64,000 nt of DNA from Mycolicibacterium sp. MU0053 (GCF_963378095.1 NZ_OY726397.1:3720001-3784000); one strand, 5' to 3'. Positions 7,615 to 16,952 are shown, counted from the first letter of the stretch. Numbers and translations are program-made. The notes: generated from the sequence alone by a model not told the origin.

Positions 7615-10305
7615 ATGACCGCTGTGCAGGCACCGCCGGTGTCGCAGAATCACTCCGTCGCACTGACATTCGAGGACGGCGTGACCCGGTTCATCACCTG
7701 CCGGGAGGACCAGACCGTCGCCGACGCGTCCTATCGGCAGCGGATCAACATCCCGCTGGACTGCCGCGACGGCGCCTGCGGGACCTGCAAGGCGCTGTGC
7801 GAATCGGGCCGCTACGACGGCGGCAGCTACATCGAGGATGCGCTGTCCGAGGACGAGGCGGCCGCCGGCTATGTACTGCCGTGCAGCATGAAGCCGCAGT
7901 CGGACCTGGTGCTGCAGATCGCCACCACCTCCGACATCGCCAAGACCCAGGCGGCGACCTACTCCGGCAGCATCGTGGAGTTGACCCGGCTCTCGGCCAG
8001 CACGGTCCGGTTTAGCGTGGAGATCCCGAATCGCTCCGAACTGGCGTTCCTGCCCGGCCAGTACGTCAACGTCGAGGTCCCCGGCAGCGGTGAGACCCGG
8101 TCCTATTCGTTTGCCAACGCACCGGATGAGCCGCGGTTGACGTTCCTGGTGAAGCTCACTCCCGGCGGACTGATGTCGACCTATCTGGCCGAGCGGGCCG
8201 CGGTCGGCGACGCCATCACGTTCACCGGTCCGCACGGCTCGTTCTTCCTGCGCGAGGCCGATCGGCCGGTGCTGATGCTGGCCGGCGGCACCGGGCTGGC
8301 ACCGATTCTGGCCATGCTGCGCAAGATGCGCGGTGACGACAGCCGCCGCAAGGTGCACCTGATCTACGGCGTCTCCTCCGACGAGGACGTGGTCGAGGTC
8401 GATCAGCTCGACGAGATCGCCTCGCAGCTCACCGGTTTCAGCTGGGACTACTGCGTGTCGGATCCGGGCACGAAGGCCCCGAACCGGGGCCGGGTGCCCG
8501 CGCTGATCCAACCGGGCCACCTCTACAGCGGCGACGTCGCGGTCTACCTGTGTGGCCCGCCGCCCATGGTGGAGGCCGTCCGCACGCACCTCGCCGACAC
8601 CGGCGTCGAACCCACCGGGTTCTACTACGAGAAGTTCGCCCTCGCGCACACCGCTGCGGCCGAGCCCGCGGCGGCACCGCCGGCCGTGCAGGCCGCCGAG
8701 CCCGCGACCGTCACCGAAGACCTGCGACCCGCGGCCGCCGACGGGGTGGTGCGCGCCATCGCCGGTCAGGTGATGCTGACCCCCGCCGCGCTGGATCCGG
8801 TGCCGTCCGGCGCGCCGGCCGCCGAACCCGGCGACGCGATCCGCCGCCTCGCCGGCCAGCTGCTGGCACCCGGATCGGGCGGCCCCACGGCCGCGCTCGA
8901 CGAGGACGACGGCGCCCTGCTGCCGACGGCCGCGCGCACGCTGGCCGGCCAAGCGGTGTTCCCCGTCCCGGCGGTCGCCGCGCCGGTGGCCGCGCCCGCA
9001 GTGGCCGAGGACGGCTACCAGATCGGCGAGGAGCACCCCGAGGTCCACGAATCCGACGCCCTGTTCGAGGCGCGCCAGGCCCTTGAACTCGGGGCGCTGG
9101 AGTTGACCCTGGGACGGCTTTCGACCCAGCAACTGACCGGCTACCGGCTGCTGGCCGAGTCGACCATGCCCTATGTGGTCGAGGACCGCTTCGTCGATGC
9201 CGCGCAGTACACCGAGACCAACGCGGCGTTCCACGACTATCTGTTCACCCTGACCGGCAACGACCACCTGCTGCAGGCCTATCAGGCGCTCGGCGTCAAG
9301 GGCCGGATGAGCGAGGTGCTGCGGCACGCCACCTGGTGCCACCCGTTGTGCGCCCAAGACCATCTGGACATCGTCGCGGCCTTCGAGCGCGGCGACCGGG
9401 ACGCCGCCCGCGAGCTGATCATCGCCCATGCGGGGCGGTCCAAGCAGACCATGCGCCGGGCGATGGCCGACATCGAAGAGAACCGCGCTGCAAAGCAACC
9501 GCGGTTCGTCACGCCCGGCCGGTTCACCGGCAAGGTGGTGGTGGTCACCGGCGCCGCCCAAGGCATCGGGGAACAGACCGCGCGCCGGATCGGCGCCGAG
9601 GGCGGCACCCTGGTGCTGGCCGATCGCAGCGAACTGGTCAAGGAGCTGGCGAGCGAGCTGGATGCCCCGGCCGGGGGCGAGCGGTCCCGCGCGCTGGCGG
9701 TCACCGCCGACCTCGAACAGTTTGCCGGCGCCGATTCGGTGGTGCAGCAGGCTCTTTCGGAATTCGGCCGGATCGACGTGCTGATCAACAACGTGGGCGG
9801 CGCCATCAACTTCAAACCGTTCACCGAATTCAGCGACGCCGAGATCCGCGCCGAACTCGACCGTTCGCTGCTGACGACGCTCTACGCGTGCCGGGCCGCG
9901 CTGCCGTCGATGGTGCGCCAAGGCCATGGCGTGATCGTCAACGTCTCGTCGGCGGCGACCCGCGGCATCCACCGGATTCCGTACTCGGCAGCCAAGGGCG
10001 GCATCAACGCGATCACCGCCTCGCTGGCCCTCGAGTACGCCGAGGCCGGGATCCGCGTCGTGGCGACCGCGCCCGGTGGCACCGAGGCGCCGCCGCGCCG
10101 GATCTCGCGCGGCACCCCGGCGCCCCGCAACGACACCGAGCAGGCCTGGTTCCAGGCCCACATCGACCAAACGTTGGACTCGTCGCTGCTCAAGCGCTAC
10201 GGGACGCTGGACGAACAGGCCGCGGCCATCTGCTTCCTGGCCTCGGACGAGGCGTCCTACATCACCGGCTCGGTGCTGCCGGTCGCCGGTGGCGACCTCG
10301 GGTAG
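7615..10305 (+). CDS. BenC reductase - FCD sensor-like domain - BenD dehydrogenase triple fusion
   Basis: This 896-residue protein joins two benzoate-pathway enzymes. Residues 1-342 are BenC: plant-type [2Fe-2S] with C50, C55, C58 and C90, then FAD (RSYSFAN) and NAD (LAGGTGLAP) lobes ending at FYYEKF, where free-standing BenC ends. Residues 343-480 are an Ala/Pro-rich linker with three R-x-[IL]-AGQ motifs (AGQ at 383, 413, 444). Residues about 480-630 match the FCD ligand domain of GntR/FadR regulators (FEARQALELGAL, AAFHDYLFTLTGN, AFERGDRDAA); metal-site histidines H540, H583 and H605 are kept, with N536 where Asp is usual. No winged helix is present. Residues 636-896 are BenD-like SDR: TGAAQGIG 645-652, S778, Y790, K794. 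The frame is continuous; Met611 or Met615 could in principle start a shorter BenD. Confidence 0.92.
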   Translation: MTAVQAPPVSQNHSVALTFEDGVTRFITCREDQTVADASYRQRINIPLDCRDGACGTCKALCESGRYDGGSYIEDALSEDEAAAGYVLPCSMKPQSDLVLQIATTSDIAKTQAATYSGSIVELTRLSASTVRFSVEIPNRSELAFLPGQYVNVEVPGSGETRSYSFANAPDEPRLTFLVKLTPGGLMSTYLAERAAVGDAITFTGPHGSFFLREADRPVLMLAGGTGLAPILAMLRKMRGDDSRRKVHLIYGVSSDEDVVEVDQLDEIASQLTGFSWDYCVSDPGTKAPNRGRVPALIQPGHLYSGDVAVYLCGPPPMVEAVRTHLADTGVEPTGFYYEKFALAHTAAAEPAAAPPAVQAAEPATVTEDLRPAAADGVVRAIAGQVMLTPAALDPVPSGAPAAEPGDAIRRLAGQLLAPGSGGPTAALDEDDGALLPTAARTLAGQAVFPVPAVAAPVAAPAVAEDGYQIGEEHPEVHESDALFEARQALELGALELTLGRLSTQQLTGYRLLAESTMPYVVEDRFVDAAQYTETNAAFHDYLFTLTGNDHLLQAYQALGVKGRMSEVLRHATWCHPLCAQDHLDIVAAFERGDRDAARELIIAHAGRSKQTMRRAMADIEENRAAKQPRFVTPGRFTGKVVVVTGAAQGIGEQTARRIGAEGGTLVLADRSELVKELASELDAPAGGERSRALAVTADLEQFAGADSVVQQALSEFGRIDVLINNVGGAINFKPFTEFSDAEIRAELDRSLLTTLYACRAALPSMVRQGHGVIVNVSSAATRGIHRIPYSAAKGGINAITASLALEYAEAGIRVVATAPGGTEAPPRRISRGTPAPRNDTEQAWFQAHIDQTLDSSLLKRYGTLDEQAAAICFLASDEASYITGSVLPVAGGDLG

Positions 10306-10313
10306 CGCCTAGC

Positions 10314-12965
10314 ATGTGGGGCGTGCCCGACCCCATCCGCTGCGTTGGCCGGGATCGTGAGCTGTCCGAGCTCGCTGACCTCGTCACCGCCGCCCAGCAC
10401 GGTGCGCGCATGGTCGCCGTCACCGGCTGCGCCGGCATCGGCAAGACCACACTGCTGCGGCGGCTGGCCACCCTGTACAGCGCGCGCTGGGCCGCCGGGA
10501 TGCCGTGGGAAGCCGATCTGCCCGGCGGGGTCTTGGCGCAGTTGCTGCAAACCGATGTGCCCGTCGACCCGGTCGAGGCGGCCGCGCAGCTGCTCGACCA
10601 CCTGCGCGCCGGCGACATCCGGGTGCTGCTGATCGACGATGCGGAGCATGCCGATCCCCAATCGCTGCAAGCGATGTCGACCCTGGTGCGCCACCAACGC
10701 GAACAGCCGGTGCTCATCGTGTTGGCGACCACCGCGCCGGAGCGGCTACCGGCCGACGTGGGCCCCGAGGTGATCCGGTTGAGCGGCCTGCCGTCGGCGG
10801 CGGTCGCCGAACTGCTGCGGCACCGCGGCGCCAGCGTGCACCCGGCGATGGCCGAGGCCCTGAGTCGGCACACCGGCGGGAACCCGCGCGACGTGCTGGC
10901 GCTGATCGACGAGCTGCCGGCCGCGGTGTGGTCCCGTCCCGAGGCGGCGCTGCCGGCGCCCGGTTACGTCGTCGATCGGGTGCGGGAGACGCTGGCGCAC
11001 TGCGGGGCCGACGGCCGGAAACTCGTGACCGCGCTGGCCATTCTCGGCGCCGAGGCGACGCTGGCCGACGCGGCCGAGTTGGCCGAGCTCACCGATCCGC
11101 TGCCGGCCATCGATGCCGCCGCCGGCGCGGGTCTGCTGTCGCTGGAGTCCCGCTTCGAGCCGAGGCTGGTCGATGACCTCACCGCGGCCGCGGTCGTGCA
11201 ACTGATCGGCGTGCAGGCGGCCGCCGACGCCCATCGGCGCGCCGCCGAGATCGTGCCGGATCCGATCGCGAGCCTGCGGCACCGGGTCGCGGCCACCCCG
11301 ATGCCCGATGCCACCCTGGCCGACGAGGTCACCGCGCTGGCCCACCGGCGCAGTGCCGTCGGGGCGTGGGCTCAGGCCGCCACCCTGTTCCGGGACGCGG
11401 CCCGGCTGACCCCGGCGCCGTTGGAGCGCGAGACCCGGATGACCCTGGCGGTGGACGCCCTGGTCGCCGCCGGTGACTGCGGGGCGGCGGCCGCACTGGT
11501 GCCCGCGATCGAGAGCATGCGCGAAACCCCGTTGCGCAACGCCGTTCTGGGTTACCTCGCGATACTGCGCGGGCGCGCGGCCGAGGCCGGGGTTCGCCTG
11601 GACCGGGCCTGGGAGATCGTCAACGCCGAACGGGAACCGGAGACCGCGGCCCTGATCGCGCAGCGTTATGTGCTGCATGCGTTGATGCGCGGCCGCGGCA
11701 GCGAACTGGTCGGGTGGGCCGACAAGGCGCTGCAACTGGCCGAACTCGACTCCCCCGCCGGCATCGAGGCGGCCGCGGTGCGCGGCCTCGGCATGCTGGC
11801 CGCCGGCCATCCCAAGAGCGCCGCCATCGCCTATGACGATCTGGCCGGCCGGGTGCGCCACGGCGCCCAGTCGCAACGCTTCACGATGGGCCGCGGCTGG
11901 GTGCAACTGCTCAGCGACGATATCGACGGCGCCCGCGGCAACCTCGAAAGCGCAGTCTCTACTGCGGCTTTGGGCGGCTCCCGACGAATCACGCTGTGGG
12001 CGTTGGGCTGGTTGGCGCGGGTACACTTCGTCACCGGCGAGTGGGACACGGCGCTGGCCGTCATCGAGTCCGGCCGCGCGCTGGCGGCTTCGAGCGGGAT
12101 CGTCATCGTCACACCGATGCTGGAATGGACCGCGACACAGATCCACGCCCTGCGCGGGGACTGGACGGCCGCCGCGGCCACCGCCCGGGCCGCCGATGTG
12201 GTCACCCAGGACTACGAGATGATGCGCATCCCGGCACTGCTGGCGCGGGCGCAGATCGCCGAGGCCGAGGCCGACTACGCGCGGGTGCGCCGCACCCTGG
12301 AACCGTTGCTGCGGTTGGCGCCGGGCACGGCCCTCAACGAGCCCGGTTACTGGCCCTGGCCCGACGTGCTCGCCAACGCGTTGGTGATCGACGGGCGGCT
12401 GCAGGAGGCCGAGGCCTTCCTGGGACCCCATGAGCAGCGGGCCCGGGCGCGCAATCACCGGTCGGCAACGGCGCGGCTCGGTTATGCGCGGGGCCGGCTG
12501 CTCGGTGCGCGCGGCGACCTGCCCGCGGCCCGGTCCGCGTTCGAGGAATCGCTGGCCCTGCTCGACGGCCTGCCGCTGCGCTACGACCTGGCGCGGGTGA
12601 ACTTCGCCTACGGCCAGACGCTGCGACGGGCCGGCAAACGCCGCGACGCCGACGCGGTGATCGGCACCGCCCGCGAGCTGTACCTGTCGCTGGGTGCCCA
12701 TACTTACGTCGCGCGCTGCGAGCGAGAGCTCAAGGCCGGCGGACTCAACCAGCTGCGCGGTGCCCGGCACAGCGTGGACCTGACCCCGCAGGAGGAGGCG
12801 GTGACCACATTGGTGGCGCAGGGAATGTCCAATCGGGAGGTGGCTGCCGAGCTGTTCGTGTCGCCCAAGACCGTGCAGTACCACCTCACCCGGGTCTACG
12901 CGAAGCTCGGCATCCGGTCGCGCACCGAGTTGGCGGCCCGCGGCCCCTGGGGTGTCGATGCGTAG
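10314..12965 (+). CDS. Large LuxR-family (LAL, MalT-like) ATPase regulator
   Basis: This 883-residue protein has the LAL architecture. Residues 1-250 form a P-loop NTPase with Walker A G38-T45 (GCAGIGKT) and a Walker B LLIDDAEHAD. Residues about 300-800 are an Ala/Leu-rich helical, TPR-like repeat region. The C-terminal 60 residues are a LuxR helix-turn-helix (LTPQEEAVTTL ... VSPKTVQYHL). The gene starts 8 bp after the benC-benD stop, so it is probably in the ben operon; the GTG three codons in is an alternative start. It may sense a pathway metabolite or general carbon status, but the inducer is unknown. It overlaps vanY. Confidence 0.92.
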   Translation: MWGVPDPIRCVGRDRELSELADLVTAAQHGARMVAVTGCAGIGKTTLLRRLATLYSARWAAGMPWEADLPGGVLAQLLQTDVPVDPVEAAAQLLDHLRAGDIRVLLIDDAEHADPQSLQAMSTLVRHQREQPVLIVLATTAPERLPADVGPEVIRLSGLPSAAVAELLRHRGASVHPAMAEALSRHTGGNPRDVLALIDELPAAVWSRPEAALPAPGYVVDRVRETLAHCGADGRKLVTALAILGAEATLADAAELAELTDPLPAIDAAAGAGLLSLESRFEPRLVDDLTAAAVVQLIGVQAAADAHRRAAEIVPDPIASLRHRVAATPMPDATLADEVTALAHRRSAVGAWAQAATLFRDAARLTPAPLERETRMTLAVDALVAAGDCGAAAALVPAIESMRETPLRNAVLGYLAILRGRAAEAGVRLDRAWEIVNAEREPETAALIAQRYVLHALMRGRGSELVGWADKALQLAELDSPAGIEAAAVRGLGMLAAGHPKSAAIAYDDLAGRVRHGAQSQRFTMGRGWVQLLSDDIDGARGNLESAVSTAALGGSRRITLWALGWLARVHFVTGEWDTALAVIESGRALAASSGIVIVTPMLEWTATQIHALRGDWTAAAATARAADVVTQDYEMMRIPALLARAQIAEAEADYARVRRTLEPLLRLAPGTALNEPGYWPWPDVLANALVIDGRLQEAEAFLGPHEQRARARNHRSATARLGYARGRLLGARGDLPAARSAFEESLALLDGLPLRYDLARVNFAYGQTLRRAGKRRDADAVIGTARELYLSLGAHTYVARCERELKAGGLNQLRGARHSVDLTPQEEAVTTLVAQGMSNREVAAELFVSPKTVQYHLTRVYAKLGIRSRTELAARGPWGVDA

Positions 12966-13479
12966 GGCCGGCGCGGGCCTGACCCTGGCCGCGGCCGCCG
13001 CGCTGGCCGGCGCGCTGCTGGCACCGCTGCCGGCGGTCCCGCCGCGGGTCGCCCTCGCCGACAACGCCACGCCACTGGTGAGCCCCTTCGACGTGTGGGA
13101 TCCGGCGGTCGGCCGGCTCGAGCCCGCGCTGCTGCGCGCCGTGCAGGACGCCGCCAACGCCGCTGCCGCACAGGGCATCACAATGACGGTCAACTCCGGG
13201 TGGCGCTCGCCGCAGTTCCAGCAGCGCCTGCTCGACGATGCGGTATCGACCTACGGCAGCTACGCCGCGGCCCGGCAATTCGTGCAGACCCCGGAGCAGT
13301 CCAAACACGTGGTCGGTGCGGCCGTCGACATCGGCGGCCCCGACGCCGCGCAGTGGCTCGGCACCCACGGCGCGCGGTTCGGCCTGTGCCAGATCTATGC
13401 CAACGAAACCTGGCACTTCGAACTGGCGGCCGACGCCGACGGGGTCTGTCCGCCGCTGCTACCCGACGCGGCCGGCTAG
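12952..13479 (+). CDS. VanY-type D-alanyl-D-alanine carboxypeptidase (peptidase M15B), secreted
   Basis: This protein of 175 residues from the GTG (173 from the ATG at 12958) has an N-terminal signal-like hydrophobic stretch (residues 8-25) with an Ala-rich cleavage region near 36. The M15 zinc site is complete: S117-x-H119-x6-D126 ([10 protein letters not shown]) and E152-x2-H155 (ETWH), with a C146/C166 pair that may form a disulfide. Such enzymes trim the terminal D-Ala of peptidoglycan stem peptides in the periplasm. The start lies inside the 3' end of the LuxR gene, so it is co-transcribed with it. It converges on pcaJ with a 21-bp overlap. No link with benzoate metabolism is evident. 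Confidence 0.88.
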   Translation: MSMRRAGAGLTLAAAAALAGALLAPLPAVPPRVALADNATPLVSPFDVWDPAVGRLEPALLRAVQDAANAAAAQGITMTVNSGWRSPQFQQRLLDDAVSTYGSYAAARQFVQTPEQSKHVVGAAVDIGGPDAAQWLGTHGARFGLCQIYANETWHFELAADADGVCPPLLPDAAG

Positions 13480-14115
13480 CTTTCGCGCGTCGGTGACCGG
13501 AGCGGCGGTCTTGGCGACCATGTCGTCGTAGTCCACCCCCGGGGCCAGTTCGACCACCTCGAAACCTTCGCCGGTGACGTCGAAGACCCCGAGGTCGGTG
13601 ATGACGCGGCTGACCACGGCCTTCCCGGTCAGCGGCAGATCACAGGCCGTAACGAGCTTGGCCGCACCAGTTTTCGCGACGTGGTCCATCAAGACGATGA
13701 CTCGCCCGGCGCCGTTGACCAGGTCCATCGCACCACCCATGCCCTTGACCATGGATCCGGGCACCATCCAGTTGGCCAGGTCGCCGTTGCCGGCCACCTG
13801 CATGCCGCCGAGCACCGCCACGTCCACGTGCGCGCCGCGGATCATCGCGAAACTGGTCGCCGAATCGAAGAACGACGCGCCGGGCAGCACCGACACCGTC
13901 TGCTTGCCGGCGTTGACCAGGTCGGGGTCCACCTCGTCCTCGTAGGGGAACGGGCCGACGCCGAGGATGCCGTTCTCGGCGTGCAGTTGCACGTCGGAGC
14001 CCTCGGGCAGGTAATCGGGGATCAGCGTGGGCAGCCCGATGCCGAGGTTGACGTAGTCGCCGTCGCGAAGTTCCCGTGCTGCGCGGGCGGCCATCTCTTT
14101 ACGGGTCCAACTCAT
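13459..14115 (-). CDS. pcaJ: 3-oxoadipate CoA-transferase, subunit B
   Basis: This 218-residue beta subunit of a family I CoA-transferase moves CoA from succinyl-CoA to 3-oxoadipate. The catalytic Glu that forms the glutamyl-CoA thioester is E47 in HAENGILG, and the [11 protein letters not shown] and [18 protein letters not shown] segments are typical. Its ATG overlaps the pcaI stop (ATGA), as expected for equimolar subunits. The close relatives SCOT and acetoacetate CoA-transferase cannot be separated by motif; the pcaF-pcaD-pcaI-pcaJ context decides. Confidence 0.93.
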   Translation of the reverse strand: MSWTRKEMAARAARELRDGDYVNLGIGLPTLIPDYLPEGSDVQLHAENGILGVGPFPYEDEVDPDLVNAGKQTVSVLPGASFFDSATSFAMIRGAHVDVAVLGGMQVAGNGDLANWMVPGSMVKGMGGAMDLVNGAGRVIVLMDHVAKTGAAKLVTACDLPLTGKAVVSRVITDLGVFDVTGEGFEVVELAPGVDYDDMVAKTAAPVTDARKLAGRVG

Positions 14116-14891
14116 TGGTGCGCCTCCTGCCGTACTCGGGTGGTCAGCTGCTCGATTTCCTTGCGCGCAGCCTGCTCTGGGGTCAGCTCGTGGACGCGCT
14201 GCACGAAGATGCCGGGCAGATGCACCTCGTCGGGGTGCAGTTCGCCGACCTCCACCACGCGCTCGGCCTCGACGATGGTCACCCGGCCGGCCATCGCGGC
14301 CGGCGGATTGAAATTGCGTGCCGCGGCATGGAATACACAGTTGCCGGCCTTGTCGGCGACGGCGGCACGCACCAGCGCGTAGTCGGTGACGATCGCGGTC
14401 TCCAGCAGCATCTCGCGGCCACCGAAGCTGCGGACCTCCTTCGGCGGGGACGACAGCGCGATGCTGCCGTCGGTGTGGTAGCGCCAGGGCAATCCGCCAT
14501 CGGCGACCAGCGTGCCGACGCCGGTGGGGGTGAAGAAGGCGCCGACGCCGCTCCCCCCGGCCCGCAGCCGCTCGGCCAGGGTGCCCTGCGGGGTCAACTC
14601 GACGGTCAACTCGCCGGCCAGGTACTGCCGGGCGAATTCCTTGTTCTCACCCACGTAGGAGGCGATCACCCGGGTGATCCGGCGCGCCTCGAGCAGCAGG
14701 CCGAGGCCGCCGCCGTCGACGCCGCAGTTGTTGCTCACGATCGTCAGGTCCTCGGCGCCCTGCTCCAGCAGCGCCTCGATGAGGAACCACGGGATGCCGG
14801 CCAGGCCGAATCCGCCGACGGCCAGGCTGGCGCCGCTGGGGATGTCGGCGACGGCCGCGGCGGCCGAGTCGACCACTTTGTTCAGCGTCAT
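14112..14891 (-). CDS. pcaI: 3-oxoadipate CoA-transferase, subunit A
   Basis: This is the 259-residue alpha subunit, partner of PcaJ. The N-terminal [17 protein letters not shown] contains the CoA-transferase signature, followed by [15 protein letters not shown] and the [15 protein letters not shown] block. The start at MTLNKVVDS overlaps the pcaD stop (ATGA). With stop-start overlaps on both sides, pcaD, pcaI and pcaJ form one translationally coupled chain. Confidence 0.93.
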   Translation of the reverse strand: MTLNKVVDSAAAAVADIPSGASLAVGGFGLAGIPWFLIEALLEQGAEDLTIVSNNCGVDGGGLGLLLEARRITRVIASYVGENKEFARQYLAGELTVELTPQGTLAERLRAGGSGVGAFFTPTGVGTLVADGGLPWRYHTDGSIALSSPPKEVRSFGGREMLLETAIVTDYALVRAAVADKAGNCVFHAAARNFNPPAAMAGRVTIVEAERVVEVGELHPDEVHLPGIFVQRVHELTPEQAARKEIEQLTTRVRQEAHQ

Positions 14892-15658
14892 GACTGCTCC
14901 AGGTGTTCGATGAGGGCGGGCGTGATGATGGCGGGTTGTTCGGCGTTGGCCAGATGCGCCGAGCGCGGCACCACCAGCACCTTCGCCCCCGCAATGGTGT
15001 CGGCGATATCGCGCAGCATTGCCGGCGGCGTGGCCGCATCGTCGGCCCCGGCGATCGCCAGGGTGGGCGCCAGAATCGACGGCAGGTCGTCGCGCAGATC
15101 GAGTCTCGCGATCACCTCGCAGCAGGCCGCGTAGCCCTCGGCCGGGGTGTTGGCCACCATGTGCTCGGCCTCGATGCGGACGTCGGGATGGACGGCCAGA
15201 TAGTCGGGGGTGAACCAGCGCGACACCACCGACGCGGCGACGGCACCGGCGCCGCCCGCGCGCACCGTCTTGGCCCGCTCGGTCCAGGCGCTGGCCGGCG
15301 GCAGCTGGGCACTGGTGCACAGCACCGCCATCCGGTCGACGCGCTCGGGATTGCGGGCGGCCAACCGCAGCGCGGTCATGCCGCCCAGCGACAGTCCCAC
15401 GACGTGGGCGCGCGCGATGTCGAGGCGATCCAGCAGGGCCACGACGTCGTCGACCAGTTCATCGATCGAGTAGGGCCCGTCGGGGACGGGCGAGCCGCCG
15501 TGCCCGCGGGTGTCATACCGCACCACCCGGAAGCGGCTCTCCAACTCGGGCAGCTGGGCGTCCCACATCCGGTGGGTCGAACCCAACGAGTTGGACAGCA
15601 CCACCGCCGGGGCCTCGGGCCGGCCGCTGACCACGGCATGGACTTCGCACGAACTCAT
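14888..15658 (-). CDS. pcaD: 3-oxoadipate enol-lactonase
   Basis: This 256-residue alpha/beta hydrolase hydrolyses 3-oxoadipate enol-lactone to 3-oxoadipate, joining the catechol and protocatechuate branches. The nucleophile S90 sits in GLSLGG, the acid Asp is probably in GADDAATPP near residue 210, and the catalytic His is in SAHLANAEQP near 236. The N-terminal VVLSNSLGSTHRMWD motif is diagnostic of PcaD. It lies 5 bp downstream of the thiolase gene. In this window it is the only enzyme able to follow CatC. Confidence 0.94.
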   Translation of the reverse strand: MSSCEVHAVVSGRPEAPAVVLSNSLGSTHRMWDAQLPELESRFRVVRYDTRGHGGSPVPDGPYSIDELVDDVVALLDRLDIARAHVVGLSLGGMTALRLAARNPERVDRMAVLCTSAQLPPASAWTERAKTVRAGGAGAVAASVVSRWFTPDYLAVHPDVRIEAEHMVANTPAEGYAACCEVIARLDLRDDLPSILAPTLAIAGADDAATPPAMLRDIADTIAGAKVLVVPRSAHLANAEQPAIITPALIEHLEQS

Positions 15659-15663
15659 CGCTG

Positions 15664-16875
15664 CTACCTCACTGTCTCAAAGACCGCGGCCAAGCCCTGG
15701 CCGCCGCCAATACACATGGTTTCCAATACATATCGGGCCGATCGCCGCCGCGCCTCATACGCGGCGGTGGCCAGGATGCGCGCACCGGTGGCACCGATCG
15801 GGTGGCCCAGCGAGATGCCGGAACCGCACGGATTGAGCCGGTCGTCGGCCGCGTCGAGTTTCCATTCCGCCAGCACCGCCAGCACCTGCGCGGCGAAGGC
15901 CTCGTTGAGTTCGATCAGGTCGATGTCGTCGAGACTCAGTTGCGCGCGGTCCAGTGCCGCGGCGGTCGCGCCGACCGGGCCGATCCCCATGGTTTCCGGT
16001 GCGCATCCGGTGACCGCCCACGACCGCAGCGCCAGCAGCGGCGTCAACCCCAGCCGCTCGGCCTCGGCCGCGGTGGTGACCACGCACATCGCGGCGCCGT
16101 CGTTCTGACCCGAGGCGTTGGCCGCGGTGACGGTGGCGTCGGGATCGATCTTGGCGCGGATGGGCCGCATCTCGGCCAGCCGCTCGACGCTGATGTCGGC
16201 GCGGGGATGCTCGTCGCGGTCGACGACGGTGTCGGGTTTGCCCCCCGGGCCCGGGACCGTGACCGGCACCAGTTCCTCGGCGAACCGGCCGGCGTCGTGC
16301 GCGGCCACCGCGCGGCGATGCGAACGCACCGCCAGTTCATCCTGGTCGGCCCGGGTCAGGCCGTACTCACACCGCAGGTTCTCGGCGGTCTCGATCATGC
16401 CGCCGGCAATGGGATGGCTCGCGCCGCCTGCGGTTTCGCGGGCCCGGTCCAACCGATCCGCCAGCGCGATGCCGCCCTGCCGCACCCCGGTACGCAGACC
16501 CAGCGCGTAGTGCTCGACGTTCGACATCGATTCGGCGCCGCCGGCGATCACCACGCGGGCCGCGCCGGTGGCGACCTGCCCGGCCGCGTACAGCACCGCC
16601 TGCAGGCCCGAGCCGCAGCGGCGGTCGATCTGCAGGCCCGGCACCGAGGTGCCCAGGCCGGCGTCCAGGGCCGCAATCCGGCCAATCGCGGGCGCCTCGC
16701 CGTTGGCGTAGCCGTTGCCCAGGATCACGTCGTCGACATCGCCGTCGCCCAAACCCGTGCGCTGCACCAGGGCGCGCAGCGTGACGGTCGCCAGGTCGGC
16801 GGCCGTCAGCGGGGCCAATGCACCGCCCATCCGGCCGACCGGGGTTCGGATTGGGCTGCAGATCACCACGTCCAT
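15664..16875 (-). CDS. pcaF: 3-oxoadipyl-CoA/acetyl-CoA thiolase
   Basis: This 403-residue thiolase cleaves 3-oxoadipyl-CoA to succinyl-CoA and acetyl-CoA. The acyl-accepting C87 lies in RRCGSGLQA; the HPIGATGAR segment and the C-terminal CIGGGQG supply the general-base His and Cys. I placed the start at the ATG giving MDVVICSPIRTP because thiolases start there; an in-frame TTG nine codons upstream is less likely. It is the first gene of pcaF-pcaD-pcaI-pcaJ. By motif alone a general acetyl-CoA acetyltransferase is possible. Confidence 0.92.
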   Translation of the reverse strand: MDVVICSPIRTPVGRMGGALAPLTAADLATVTLRALVQRTGLGDGDVDDVILGNGYANGEAPAIGRIAALDAGLGTSVPGLQIDRRCGSGLQAVLYAAGQVATGAARVVIAGGAESMSNVEHYALGLRTGVRQGGIALADRLDRARETAGGASHPIAGGMIETAENLRCEYGLTRADQDELAVRSHRRAVAAHDAGRFAEELVPVTVPGPGGKPDTVVDRDEHPRADISVERLAEMRPIRAKIDPDATVTAANASGQNDGAAMCVVTTAAEAERLGLTPLLALRSWAVTGCAPETMGIGPVGATAAALDRAQLSLDDIDLIELNEAFAAQVLAVLAEWKLDAADDRLNPCGSGISLGHPIGATGARILATAAYEARRRSARYVLETMCIGGGQGLAAVFETVR

Positions 16876-16952
16876 GCCCTCGACGGTAGGCCGGTTCGGC
16901 AATATTCTGAAGTACTTAGATTCAGTGTATTAATAGGTTTAAAGTCATAGTC
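16876..16952. promoter_or_regulatory. Divergent pcaF / lysR promoter region
   Basis: This is a 77-bp AT-rich spacer between two divergent starts. It contains CTGAA-N9-TTCAG (16907-16925), an imperfect LysR-style dyad, next to an AT-rich stretch (16927-16942) that could hold a -10 element. The arrangement is typical of an autoregulated LysR gene controlling the opposite operon. The dyad is short and could be fortuitous. Confidence 0.45.

Noticed and set aside
9050..9520. A separate GntR regulator gene between benC and benD
   Set aside because: The FCD segment is in frame with both neighbours, has no stop, no start with a ribosome-binding site before it and no winged-helix domain.
7600..10170. 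Long open frame (about 856 codons) on the minus strand opposite the benC/benD fusion
   Set aside because: It is a shadow frame made by the G+C-rich codon pattern; the product is low-complexity, rich in Gly, Arg and His, with no known domain.
10746..13193. Minus-strand open frame of about 815 codons opposite the LuxR-type gene
   Set aside because: The plus-strand frame has Walker and helix-turn-helix motifs; this one has none and is Gly/Arg/Gln-rich.
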